Of a DNA stretch of 64,000 nucleotides, positions 30,980 through 38,803 are shown in pieces. The translations under genes and the position numbers were made by a program. This DNA comes from Streptomyces cellulosae (GTDB taxonomy: Bacteria; Actinomycetota; Actinomycetes; Streptomycetales; Streptomycetaceae): contig NZ_JOEV01000041.1 of NCBI RefSeq assembly GCF_000721105.1, positions 1-64,000 of the forward strand, read 5' to 3'. Each line of letters begins with the position of its first letter. Position 1 is the stretch's first letter. Below the pieces are notes generated by a model that was given only the letters and a program-made list of their open reading frames with translations, was not told the DNA's origin and searched no databases.

Positions 30980-31456
30980 TCAGGCACCGGTCGTGGAGCC
31001 GGGCCGGACGATCATCAGCACCGTGACGGTCGCCCACAGCAGATTGAACAGGCCGGTGAACATGGCGAGTTGAGCGGTGCTGCGCCGTTCGACGGGCTGG
31101 TCCGCGCTCAGCTGTGCCAGGAGTTCGTCCTGGCGGGGCAGAACGAAGGCGATCAGGATCCCCGCGGCCGCCGCGGTCAGCGCGATGGAGGTGACGAGCC
31201 AGCCGTCACCCAGGACACCCATGGCGCCCGCGGTGGCGAACCCGAGGACGGGCACGGCCAGTCCGAGGCCGGAGTAGACCCGGCAGATGCGGCGCAGCAG
31301 CCGCACGGTGCCGAGGCCCGCGGTGTCCGCTCCGTCGGCGCCGGAACCGGAGTGGGCGCGGCGTGCGGCGGGTGGGAACATGCTGGCCGCGACGGTGACC
31401 GGCCCGACGGCGACGATGGCGGCCAGGACGTGCAGAGTCAGCAGGAACTTGGTCAT
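30980..31456 (-). CDS. DUF2269-like integral membrane protein
   Basis: A 158-residue protein with four hydrophobic segments: LLTLHVLAAIVAVGPVTVAA (6-25), VYSGLGLAVPVLGFATAGAM (about 62-81), LVTSIALTAAAAGILIAFVL, and FTGLFNLLWATVTVLMIV at the C-terminus. The conserved helix 1 with TLHVLAAIVAVGP and the interhelical basic loop fit DUF2269, predicted small membrane proteins without known role. ATG 31456 lies 30 bases inside a longer open frame and has TGAGGAC upstream. It stands alone; the divergent AraC-type regulator starts 191 bases away. Confidence 0.68.
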   Translation of the reverse strand: MTKFLLTLHVLAAIVAVGPVTVAASMFPPAARRAHSGSGADGADTAGLGTVRLLRRICRVYSGLGLAVPVLGFATAGAMGVLGDGWLVTSIALTAAAAGILIAFVLPRQDELLAQLSADQPVERRSTAQLAMFTGLFNLLWATVTVLMIVRPGSTTGA

Positions 31457-31647
31457 GAAGGGCGAGTCCTCAGGGGCGTCGGTCAACGGGGCCCGCCCAC
31501 CCTAGGAAGCCCCGGAGTGATCACACAGGGGCGGAAACGACAGGTTCCAACGGATTCTCGCCAACGCCTTGTCCAGGGATCACGCCCCCGGCATCTCTCC
31601 CTGCGGGGGTGGTCGGGCCTGGCGGGAATCCGCCTATGGTGGCGTTC

Positions 31648-32622
31648 ATGCACACGGTGGCGATCCTCGCTCTCGATCAGGTGGTGCCGTTCGACATGGC
31701 GGCGCCCATGCAGGCCTTCGACTGGACGCGGCTGCCCGACGGCCGCCGTCCCTACCGGGTGCGCCTGTGCGCCGAGACCACCGAGGTGCGTGCCGACGGC
31801 GGCTTCGGGCTGCGGGTCGACCGGGGCCTGGACGCACTGGCGGAGGCCGACACGGTCATTGTGCCGGGCTGCTCCCCCGACGCCCCGCCGCCCTCGGCCG
31901 CCGTGATCGCGGCCCTGCGACAGGCCGCCGCGGCGGGAACCCGGATCGCGTCCGTGTGCGTGGGCGCCTTCGTGCTGGCTCAGGCCGGACTGCTCGACGG
32001 ACTCGGCGCCACCACGCACTGGGTGGCCGCCGACGACCTGGCCCGCCGTTTTCCACGCGTCGACGTGCGGCCGGACGTGCTCTACGTCGACAACGGGCAG
32101 ATCCTCACCTCTGCCGGAGCCGCCGCGGCCCTGGACATGTGCCTGCACATGATCCGCCGGGACCTGGGTTCGGCCGTCGCCGCCCACTCGGCCCGGATGT
32201 CGGTGATGCCGCTGGAGCGGGAGGGCGGCCAGGCCCAGTTCATCGTGCACGAGCACCCGCCCGTACCGCGGGGCTCGGCCCTGGAGCCGGTCCTGGAGTG
32301 GATCGAGGACAACCTGGCCCAGGAGGTCACCCTGGCGGCGTTGGCGGCCCACTCGGGGATGAGCGAGCGCACCTTCAGCCGCCGTTTCCGCGAGCAGACG
32401 GGCACCACTCCCCTGCAGTGGCTGCTCCGGGCCCGGGTACGGCGTGCCCAGTACCTGCTGGAGAACAGCGACCACCCGGTCGAACGGATCGCGCGGCAGG
32501 CGGGCTTCGGTTCCCCCACCTCGTTCCGCGAGCGGTTCCGCCGCGTGGCCGGCACCACGCCCCAGGCGTACCGGGCCGCGTTTCACGCGAGGGCGCTCGC
32601 CGTCCCCGAGCCGCGCCCCTGA
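31648..32622 (+). CDS. GlxA-family AraC-type transcriptional regulator (DJ-1/PfpI plus HTH)
   Basis: A 324-residue regulator. The first 180 residues form a class I glutamine-amidotransferase-like (DJ-1/PfpI) domain with the nucleophile-elbow Cys in ASVCVGAFVLAQAGLL (about 105), a sensor of unknown small ligand. The C-terminal 100 residues are an AraC pair of helix-turn-helices: ALAAHSGMSERTFSRRFREQ and IARQAGFGSPTSFRERFRR. ATG 31648 is used; ATG 31636, four codons earlier, is possible. GlxA-type proteins often regulate neighbouring enzyme genes, but none is evident here, and the DUF2269 gene is the only divergent neighbour. Confidence 0.9.
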   Translation: MHTVAILALDQVVPFDMAAPMQAFDWTRLPDGRRPYRVRLCAETTEVRADGGFGLRVDRGLDALAEADTVIVPGCSPDAPPPSAAVIAALRQAAAAGTRIASVCVGAFVLAQAGLLDGLGATTHWVAADDLARRFPRVDVRPDVLYVDNGQILTSAGAAAALDMCLHMIRRDLGSAVAAHSARMSVMPLEREGGQAQFIVHEHPPVPRGSALEPVLEWIEDNLAQEVTLAALAAHSGMSERTFSRRFREQTGTTPLQWLLRARVRRAQYLLENSDHPVERIARQAGFGSPTSFRERFRRVAGTTPQAYRAAFHARALAVPEPRP

Positions 32623-32659
32623 CAGAACCGTTCCGGCGCGGCACGGGGACGGCACGACC

Positions 32660-32929
32660 TCACACGGCGAGCCGCAGCCCGTCCTCCCCGCCCTTCTCCG
32701 CCGGGGTGGTGGCGGGGGTGGTCGCCGTGGTCCCGGCGGACAGGAGCAGGGCGTCCGCCTTGGCGACCGCCTCGTGGATGTCGGTGGCCGCCATCATCAC
32801 GCACAGCGTGTAGGTGACGTCCTCCAGTTCACGTGCCGTCGCCTCCCTTTCCCTCTCCGCCTGAGCGATCCGCAGCGATGCGTATCGAGTCAGCAGCTTC
32901 CTGACGACCTTCGGGTCCGGAACGAGCAC
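32660..32929 (-). CDS. DUF5133 small regulatory-type protein
   Basis: An 89-residue helical protein. VLVPDPKVVRKLLTRYASLR, then REREATARELEDVTYTLCV and TDIHEAVAKADALL are the conserved elements of DUF5133, found as short proteins in Streptomyces with possible signalling roles. A Thr/Pro-rich tail follows. I start at GTG 32929, with GAGGGGCG upstream; an ATG 18 codons earlier would add Arg-rich intergenic translation. It converges with the GlxA-type regulator, 37 bases apart. Confidence 0.75.
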   Translation of the reverse strand: MLVPDPKVVRKLLTRYASLRIAQAEREREATARELEDVTYTLCVMMAATDIHEAVAKADALLLSAGTTATTPATTPAEKGGEDGLRLAV

Positions 32930-33061
32930 GTAGCGCCCCTCTCTCGAGTTTTCACCGCGTATGCCCGAACGACGGCGGACCATTCACCTCCGGCGCTCCC
33001 CGGCGCACAATTGGCGCAATTCCATTACTTCCTGCCCGACTTCCGCGCCGGGCGTACGCCG

Positions 33062-33714
33062 TCAGGCGAGCCGCCCGCTGTGCGGCGCCGTGTACGCCCC
33101 TCTCCGGCGAGGGAGTTCGTCGTCGGCGCCGATCTCATGGATCCGGCCCTGTCCCCTCACCACGATCCGGTCGGCACCCCGCACGGCGGACGGGCGGTGC
33201 GCCACCACGACCGTGGTGCGCCTGCGCAACAGCCGGGCGCGCGCCTGCGATCGGCTGTCCAGGTCGGAGGCCGCCTCGTCCAGGACCAGGACGCGGGGAT
33301 CGCGGATCAGGGCGTGGGCGATGGCGAGGCGTTGCCCGCCGGAGAGCCGGGCACCGCGCTCACCGACCGGGGGGTCGAGACCCTGCGGGAGCCGGTCGAG
33401 GCTGCTGCATCCGCGTGCACACCGCGGACCTGAGGCCGGTGCCCCATGCGGCGCACAGTGCCGTACAGGAGGCGGACGTCGAGGAGGTGCAGCGGATGGT
33501 TGACGAGCAGGATGAACAGGAGGACGCCGGTGCTGGTCCACAGCCGTGAGACCGGCTGGTGCTGGACGACGGTGTCGATGACGGACGCGGTGATCAGCGG
33601 CAGCAGCCAGCCGGGGCTGTGCTTGGCCGTGAGGACACCGGCCGCTGCCGCGAGGCGGTGCCGGTCGGCCAGGAACAGGTACGCGAGGATGCCCCTGGCG
33701 GGCGAGGGCCACAC
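33062..33714 (-). pseudogene. Remnant of an ABC exporter (membrane-domain scrap fused to ATPase C-terminus, frameshifted)
   Basis: Two pieces of one ABC-transporter type lie in different frames. From 33714 to about 33441 the sequence encodes part of an exporter membrane domain (YLFLADRHRLAAAAGVL, PGWLLPLITASVIDTVV, LLFILLVNHPLHLLDVRLLYG). From about 33400 to 33062 a different frame encodes the ATPase end: LSGGQRLAIAHALIRDPRVL signature, Walker B with LVLDEAASDLDS, and the H-loop VVVAHRPSAV. The rest of the membrane domain and the Walker A region, some 350-400 residues, are missing. An internal deletion and a frame change therefore separate the parts, and no functional product is possible. Confidence 0.85.
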
Positions 33715-33763
33715 CGGTGACGGGGAGAGACCTTCGGGAGGGGTGGGGTACGGCGGCGGGGCG

Positions 33764-34309
33764 TCACTCGCCGAGGGTGCGGGCGAGTTCCGTGGTCGCT
33801 CGGGCGATCTCGGTGTCCTCCTCGGCCAGCAGCCGCCGCAGGGCGCCCCGCCGGTCCCGGACCGCCTGCCGGGCCTTGCGCTCCCACACGACGTGGTTCT
33901 CGCTGTGGTTGAGCAGCTTCGGGTAGACGGCGGCCGTGTTCTCCCACTGCCGGGCGTCGGCGATGCTCCTGAGCAGCTGGATGATCTCCGCGCGGCAGGT
34001 CACATGGGGCAGTTGGGCGAGTTCCCAGAGGAAGGGGACCGTGGCGGCCGTCGCCTGTTCCACCACGAAGCCGTACTGACAGATACGGGTGCGCAGATCG
34101 GCGAGGGCGGCCCGGGCGGTCTCGGGGTCCCCGCAGGCCACGGTGGTGAGCAGCAGGGGGATGGCGGCGGCGCAGCCGGTGGAGTCCCGTATCTCGCGCC
34201 ACGGAACCCGGTCCAGGGCCGCCAGGGACGTGTTCCTGGCCACCCCGGTCGGCGGCTGGTGGGGGTCGGTGCGCTCGGTGCCCTGTCGGTGCGTCGGAGC
34301 GGTGCGCAT
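33764..34309 (-). CDS. HEAT-repeat-like helical protein
   Basis: A 181-residue helical protein with repeats of about 40 residues: IPLLLTTVACGDPETARAAL, ATAATVPFLWELAQLPHVT, AEIIQLLRSIADARQWEN, and RATTELARTLGE, consistent with a short HEAT-type solenoid as in several Streptomyces proteins of this look. ATG 34309 has GAAAGG eight bases upstream; ATG 34336 in frame lacks a site. It sits between the ABC remnant and the ATPase of the WhiJ-like module, on the same strand as the latter but 23 bases downstream of its stop, so the two may be co-transcribed. Function unknown. Confidence 0.62.
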   Translation of the reverse strand: MRTAPTHRQGTERTDPHQPPTGVARNTSLAALDRVPWREIRDSTGCAAAIPLLLTTVACGDPETARAALADLRTRICQYGFVVEQATAATVPFLWELAQLPHVTCRAEIIQLLRSIADARQWENTAAVYPKLLNHSENHVVWERKARQAVRDRRGALRRLLAEEDTEIARATTELARTLGE

Positions 34310-34332
34310 GGCGTGGGACCTTTCGGCGGCGG

Positions 34333-34902
34333 TCATACCGGTGAGGGGGGAGGGCAGGTCGACAGCCTGGCCCAGACGGTCTTGCCGGCCGGGGGGTTCG
34401 GGGTCCAGCCCCATTCCTCGGCGAGGGCGTCGACGATGAAAAGGCCCCGGCCGTGCTCCAGCAGGGCAAAACAGTCGGGGGCCCTGAACTCGGGCAGGTC
34501 GTCACCGGGGTCGGAGACGGTGAGCAGCACATGGGCGGGGTCGAACAGGATGCCCAGCCAGACCTCCGCCTCGGTCGTGGCGGCGCCAACCGTGTGGGCC
34601 ACGGCGTTGGCGGCGAGTTCGGTGATCACGAGCGCGGCGTCGTCGCCGCGGTGGCCGAGCGACCAGCACCCCAGGGTGTCCCGGGTGAAGGCCCGGGCCA
34701 GCGCGAATCCTTCAGCGCTGCATCTGACGCGCAGGGCGGCGGAGGTGGGGATGTCGCTCGGCAGCGCCGGCCTCAGGGCCGGCCACGCACGGGATTCCAC
34801 CGTGCGCGGCTGCGGCGGGAGCCCGTCGGCCAGGGCCGCCGCGCTCGTGCCGGGCGCGGCCCGGCCCGGCTGCCGGAGCACGGGGTTCGCAGGTGATGAC
34901 AC
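34333..34902 (-). CDS. Histidine-kinase-like ATPase (anti-sigma/AbaA-type) of a WhiJ-like module
   Basis: A 189-residue single-domain GHKL ATPase. The N-box is ALVITELAANAVAHTV, the G1 box DPGDDLPEF and the G2 box HGRGLFIVDALAEEWGW. Such proteins act as anti-sigma factors or partner-switch regulators. GTG 34902 is chosen because AGGGAG lies five bases upstream. A disordered Pro/Ala-rich 40-residue N-terminus precedes the domain. It is divergent from the DUF397 and HTH genes, the same trio found around whiJ and its paralogues in Streptomyces coelicolor, where it influences development and antibiotic production. Confidence 0.85.
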   Translation of the reverse strand: MSSPANPVLRQPGRAAPGTSAAALADGLPPQPRTVESRAWPALRPALPSDIPTSAALRVRCSAEGFALARAFTRDTLGCWSLGHRGDDAALVITELAANAVAHTVGAATTEAEVWLGILFDPAHVLLTVSDPGDDLPEFRAPDCFALLEHGRGLFIVDALAEEWGWTPNPPAGKTVWARLSTCPPPSPV

Positions 34903-34962
34903 GGCATCTCCCTGATGCGACATCAAGAACGGGGCGTTCCCAGGGGGGTTGACGCCGTAGCT

Positions 34963-34998
34963 ATTATCCACGCAGACAGCGTCAGCGTGCAATTGCAC
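34963..34998 (-). promoter_or_regulatory. Minus-strand promoter overlapped by a TTGCAC palindrome
   Basis: On the minus strand, TTGCAC (34992-34987) and GATAAT (34968-34963) are 18 bases apart, a good promoter for the ATPase gene. GTGCAATTGCAC (34987-34998) is a perfect 12-bp palindrome covering the -35 box, and AATTGCACGA recurs at 34991-35000 and 35003-35012. The half-site TTGCAC therefore appears three times. Confidence 0.55.
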
Positions 34999-35122
34999 GA
35001 GAAATTGCACGAAAGACAGGTGGGACGGAAGAGACCGGGGGAACCCGTCCCTGCCCCGTCCGGGCGGGCCGGGCGGCCGGGCACGGCGCCCGGCGAGGAA
35101 CGTGAACAGCAAGGAGACTGCG

Positions 35123-35353
35123 GTGCCACCAGTGCGGAACGGAGTGCGGGCGAGTTCGCTGGACGTCCGCTGGATCAAGAGCCGGCACAGCAACGCCGAG
35201 GGCAACTGTGTCGAAGTGGCCACACTGGTCGACGGGGGTGTCGCGATGCGCAACTCCCGTGATCCCGACGGGCCGGCGCTCGTCTACACGCCGGCCGAGG
35301 TGGCTGCGTTCGTCGCCGGAGCGAAGGAGGGCGAGTTCGACCATCTCCTGTGA
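35123..35353 (+). CDS. DUF397 small protein of the WhiJ-like module
   Basis: A 76-residue protein. RWIKSRHSNAEGNCVEVATL then VAMRNSRDPDGPALVYTPAE are the DUF397 hallmarks. DUF397 proteins pair with WhiJ-like HTH regulators and appear to oppose or titrate them. GTG 35123 has AAGGAG six bases upstream; GTG 35102 lacks a site. The HTH gene follows 99 bases later. A close partner role is established for the family; here it is inferred by position. Confidence 0.9.
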   Translation: MPPVRNGVRASSLDVRWIKSRHSNAEGNCVEVATLVDGGVAMRNSRDPDGPALVYTPAEVAAFVAGAKEGEFDHLL

Positions 35354-35452
35354 GGGAGTGGTCAACTCCCTTGCGCAGGCGGGTCGCTGCGGTGCGACAC
35401 TACGGAGTGCGATAGTCTGAGTCGTCTCTGTGCCGGTTTACTGGGAGTCAAG

Positions 35453-36370
35453 ATGTCCCCCGAGTCGCATCGCATCTCCCGCCTGCAGCCGTACCTGGAC
35501 CGGCCCGAGCCGGCTCCCACTTTGCTGAAGATGCTGGTCGGCGTGCAGCTGGCGGGTTTCCGCGAGGACGCCGACCTCACTCAGGAGCAGGCGGCGCGGG
35601 CCCTCAGGTTCAGCCCCGCGAAGCTGTCACGCATCGAGTCGGGCAAGGGCCGGCGGCCCCCGACGGAGACCGACGTCCGCGCGCTGCTGGAGCTGTACGG
35701 CACCGACGAGTACGAGGCGTCGATGCTCCTCAAGCTGCTCCGGCGCGCCGGTGAGCCGGGCTGGTGGCAGCGCTACGACAAGCGGTTGATGCCCGAGTGG
35801 TTCGACCGTCTGGTCGGACTGCAGGAGGCCGCCGCCGCGATCCGTACGTTCGAGATCCAGTACGTGCCGGGCCTGTTGCAGACCGCGGACTACACCCGGG
35901 CGGTGGTGGAGCGGGGTCTGCCCTCGGCGGCCGAGAGCGAGGTACGGCGCCGGGTCGAACTGCGCACCCGCCGGGCGCAGTTGCTGGAGCGGACCGACCC
36001 GCCGCAACTGTGGGCGGTCCTCGACGAGTCGGTGCTGCTGCGGGTCCTGGGCAGCCGCGAGGTGATGCGGGACCAGCTCGGGCATCTGGTCAAGATGGCT
36101 CAACGTCCCCATGTGACGGTGCAGATCGTCCCGCTGGACGTGACGGCCGCCTCGGCTCCGTCCATCCCGATCACCTACCTCCGCTTCGGCGGCCTCGACC
36201 TGCCCGACGTGGTCTACCTGGAGCACATAAAGAGCGCCAACTTCCTCGAGGACCGCGACGAGACGGAGGAGTACCGGCTCGCCCTCGACCGACTGGCCGA
36301 CGAGGCGCTCGAACCCCGGGAGTCCCTGCGGTTGCTGGAGGACACCATGAAGCAGCGCTACGGCGGCTGA
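35453..36370 (+). CDS. WhiJ-like helix-turn-helix regulator (XRE HTH plus DUF5753)
   Basis: A 305-residue DNA-binding protein. The N-terminal XRE-type HTH is LAGFREDADLTQEQAARALR, then FSPAKLSRIESGKGRRPPT (residues about 32-65). The remainder is DUF5753, a helical region with PGWWQRYDKRLMPEWFDR and the QIVPLDVTAASAP strand. This is the standard WhiJ-family design. It lies downstream of its DUF397 partner and across from the GHKL ATPase. It probably binds the TTGCAC repeats between the divergent genes, but binding is not shown by sequence alone. Confidence 0.9.
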   Translation: MSPESHRISRLQPYLDRPEPAPTLLKMLVGVQLAGFREDADLTQEQAARALRFSPAKLSRIESGKGRRPPTETDVRALLELYGTDEYEASMLLKLLRRAGEPGWWQRYDKRLMPEWFDRLVGLQEAAAAIRTFEIQYVPGLLQTADYTRAVVERGLPSAAESEVRRRVELRTRRAQLLERTDPPQLWAVLDESVLLRVLGSREVMRDQLGHLVKMAQRPHVTVQIVPLDVTAASAPSIPITYLRFGGLDLPDVVYLEHIKSANFLEDRDETEEYRLALDRLADEALEPRESLRLLEDTMKQRYGG

Positions 36371-36386
36371 GCCTCGGCGCACACGA

Positions 36387-36415
36387 ACGCCCCCCACGCC
36401 CGGCGTGGGGGGCGT
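36387..36415. terminator. Bidirectional terminator between convergent genes
   Basis: ACGCCCCCCACG (36387-36398) pairs with CGTGGGGGGCGT (36404-36415) across CCCGG, a perfect 12-bp stem between the HTH gene and the convergent methyltransferase gene. Confidence 0.85.
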
Positions 36416-36438
36416 CGTCGTCGGCGCGACCGCGCGGG

Positions 36439-37257
36439 CTAGACGACCCGGGCCACGCCGCCGAACTCGATCCACTCGCGGGTGAGCTGACGGGGGGCCA
36501 CCTCGGAGTCGGGCCGCCAGGTGGAGACCTCCACCAGACCGGGGTCGAGGATCTCCATGCCCTCGAACCACTCCGCCACGTCCTTCTCCTGGCGGACCCG
36601 GCCCCAGTGGCCCTGGGTCGCCCGGTCCATGAAGTCGGTGACGAACTTGCGGACCTCGGGGTCCTCGCTGACCAGCTGACACATCACCAGATAGCTGCCG
36701 GGCACCAGCCGTTCGGACACCCGGCGGACCACCGCGAGGGGCCCGTCCGTGTCACTGTCGGGGATGCAGTGCATCACCGAGTTGAAGAGCACGGCGACCG
36801 GCTGGGTGAAGTCGATCAGGCGCTCGGTGTCCGGGTGCGAGAAGATCGCGTCGGTCTCCCGCATGTCCGCGTGGATGACGGCGGTGCGCTCGTTCTGGTC
36901 CAGCAGCGCCCGGCCGTGGACCAGCACCATCGGGTCGTTGTCCACGTAGACGACATGGGTGTCCGGGTCGATGCGCTGGGCGACCTGGTGGACGTTGTCC
37001 TGGGTGGGCAGGCCGGATCCGTGGTCGAGGAACTGCCGGATTCCGTGGTCCTGTGCCAGCACCCTCACGACGCGCTGCAGAAATCGCCTGTTGTTCACGG
37101 CGAGGCGGCGGGTGCTGGGTACGACCTTGTCGAGTTCCTCGCACGCCGCCCGGTCGGCCGCGTAGTTGTCCTTGCCGCCCAGGTAGTGGTCGTACATCCG
37201 TGCGGCCGTGGGTACCGTGGCGTCGATCGACGTGGACAGCTGATTACCGGTCTGCAT
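36439..37257 (-). CDS. SAM-dependent methyltransferase, Methyltransf_19 (DUF574) family
   Basis: A 272-residue protein of the actinobacterial Methyltransf_19 family. ATVPTAARMYDHYLGGKDNY at the N-terminus, FLDHGSGLPTQDNVH (the SAM-binding glycine loop), VVYVDNDPMVLVHGRAL (acidic ribose-contact loop) and VAVLFNSVMHCIPDSD are all present. These proteins are numerous in Streptomyces and often lie beside DUF397 or XRE regulator genes, as here; substrates are unknown. ATG 37257 follows GGGGGAAAG. Confidence 0.9.
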   Translation of the reverse strand: MQTGNQLSTSIDATVPTAARMYDHYLGGKDNYAADRAACEELDKVVPSTRRLAVNNRRFLQRVVRVLAQDHGIRQFLDHGSGLPTQDNVHQVAQRIDPDTHVVYVDNDPMVLVHGRALLDQNERTAVIHADMRETDAIFSHPDTERLIDFTQPVAVLFNSVMHCIPDSDTDGPLAVVRRVSERLVPGSYLVMCQLVSEDPEVRKFVTDFMDRATQGHWGRVRQEKDVAEWFEGMEILDPGLVEVSTWRPDSEVAPRQLTREWIEFGGVARVV

Positions 37258-37455
37258 CTTTCCCCCAGCTTCGTGCCGCGCCAACTGGCCTGGCAGGACA
37301 GGGAGTCCATCCTAGGGACCCGGCGTTCGCCGGTGCCAGTCCTCGCACGAACCGTCCCCGAACGAACGACGGGGGTGAGCCCGGGGCGCACATCGTGCCC
37401 GCCGGTGTCCCGGTTTCGGGTGCGCACCCGTCCGGCGCGCACCCGGGCCCTTGGA

Positions 37456-38313
37456 TCAGGCCGCGTCCAGTTCCGCCACCTCGTCGGCGGTCAGGACGAG
37501 CTCCGTGGCGGCGGCCGAGTCCCGGATGGTCTCGGGGCGGCTCGCGCCCGGGATCGGCACGACCACAGGCGACTTGGCGAGCATCCAGGCCAGGCAGACG
37601 CGCTGCGGGCTCACTCCGCGGGACTGGGCGATCCGGTCGAAGGGGGCGTGCGCGGAGCCGAGTTCACCGGCCCGGGAGATGCCGCCGAGCGGGCTCCAGG
37701 GCAGGAAGGCGATGCCGAGCTCGTCGCACAGCCGCAGTTCCGGCTCACTGGAGCGGAAGGCCGGGGAGAACTGGTTCTGCACGGAGACCAGCCGGCCGCC
37801 GAGGATCTCGTGCGCCTGGCGGATCTGGTCCGGGTCGGCGTTGGAGATGCCGGCCATGCGGATCTTTCCCTCGTCGAGGAGGTCGCGGAGCGCGCCGACG
37901 GACTCCGCGTAGGGCACCTTCGGGTCGGGGCGGTGGAACTGGTAGAGCCCGACGGCCTCCACGCCGAGCCGGCGCAGGGAGGCCTCGCAGGCGGCCTTGA
38001 GGTGCTCGGGGCTCCCGTCCTGGGTCCAGCTTCCGTCGCCGGGGCGCAGATGGCCGCCCTTGGTGGCGACCAGGACGTCCCGGCCGCCATCGTGCGAGGC
38101 GAGGGCCTTGGCGATCAGGGTCTCGTTGTGGCCGACGTCGTCGGCGTGCAGGTGGTAGGCGTCCGCGGTGTCGATCAGGGTGATGCCGGCGTCGAGAGCG
38201 GCGTGGATCGTGGCGAGGGAACGGGTCTCGTCCGGCCGCCCCTCGATGGACATGGGCATGGCGCCCAGGCCGATGGCGCTCACGTGGACATCACCGATAC
38301 GGCGGGTGTGCAT
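37456..38313 (-). CDS. Aldo/keto reductase
   Basis: A 285-residue NADPH-dependent carbonyl reductase of the aldo/keto family. The catalytic tetrad is recognisable: D in LIDTADAYHLH, Y in the same motif, K in VATKGGHLRPGDG, and the usual His replaced by the family variant in LYQFHRPDPKVP. Cofactor contacts follow: SNADPDQIRQA, VQNQFSPAF, PWSPLGGI and PIPGASRPETI. ATG 38313 has AAAGAGG upstream. Its divergent neighbour is a Gfo/Idh/MocA oxidoreductase nearly 500 bases away. Substrate not predictable. Confidence 0.9.
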   Translation of the reverse strand: MHTRRIGDVHVSAIGLGAMPMSIEGRPDETRSLATIHAALDAGITLIDTADAYHLHADDVGHNETLIAKALASHDGGRDVLVATKGGHLRPGDGSWTQDGSPEHLKAACEASLRRLGVEAVGLYQFHRPDPKVPYAESVGALRDLLDEGKIRMAGISNADPDQIRQAHEILGGRLVSVQNQFSPAFRSSEPELRLCDELGIAFLPWSPLGGISRAGELGSAHAPFDRIAQSRGVSPQRVCLAWMLAKSPVVVPIPGASRPETIRDSAAATELVLTADEVAELDAA

Positions 38314-38803
38314 GGGCTCGTGACCTCTTTCGGCTGTCTCGCGGAACCGATACGGAACGTGTGCGGAACCGATGAGTCCGAGGCTCCCGGCTCGGGGTGC
38401 GGTCGCCGTCGGACACGCTCCAGCCTCGTGCCCCGTACCCCGAAGGTCCAATAGAAGAATGAGAACGGATTCAGCACCCGGACCGATGAATCCCGGAATG
38501 AATCCCGGTCCGTGAGGGTCGCGGTCCGAGGCAGGACACGTCGGGCGGCAGCGGCGCATCAGGCTGACCACGGCGACACTTCCGGCAGCGGCGCCGCGGG
38601 ACGACCGGGGCAGTCGCCCGCGTCCGCGGCCAGGCGGGAAGTCGGTCGCCGCCCGCCGCCACGTGGGCAGCGGCGCACCGGCACCACGTCCACCGGGCGA
38701 CCGGGGCTTCGCGTCCGCCCCACCCGTGTGAAACGCTCGGCGTCGACCGGTCGCCCCTCCGCCTCCGGTTCTCACCAGGTCGTACGGCGTGAAAGGCGGC
38801 GGT
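38314..38803. other. 490-base intergenic region between two divergent oxidoreductase genes
   Basis: No convincing gene. The most notable elements are an AT-rich patch around 38450-38475 (ATAGAAGAATGAGAACGG), probably promoter DNA, and a direct repeat of ATGAATCCCGG at 38486-38496 and 38498-38508. The remainder is GC-rich, and its open frames give Arg/Pro/Ala-rich translations without motifs. Confidence 0.5.

Noticed and set aside
38512..38803. Plus-strand open frame upstream of the Gfo/Idh/MocA gene as a possible extra protein
   Set aside because: Arg/Pro/Gly-rich low-complexity translation, no motif, and a poor start. Treated as intergenic.
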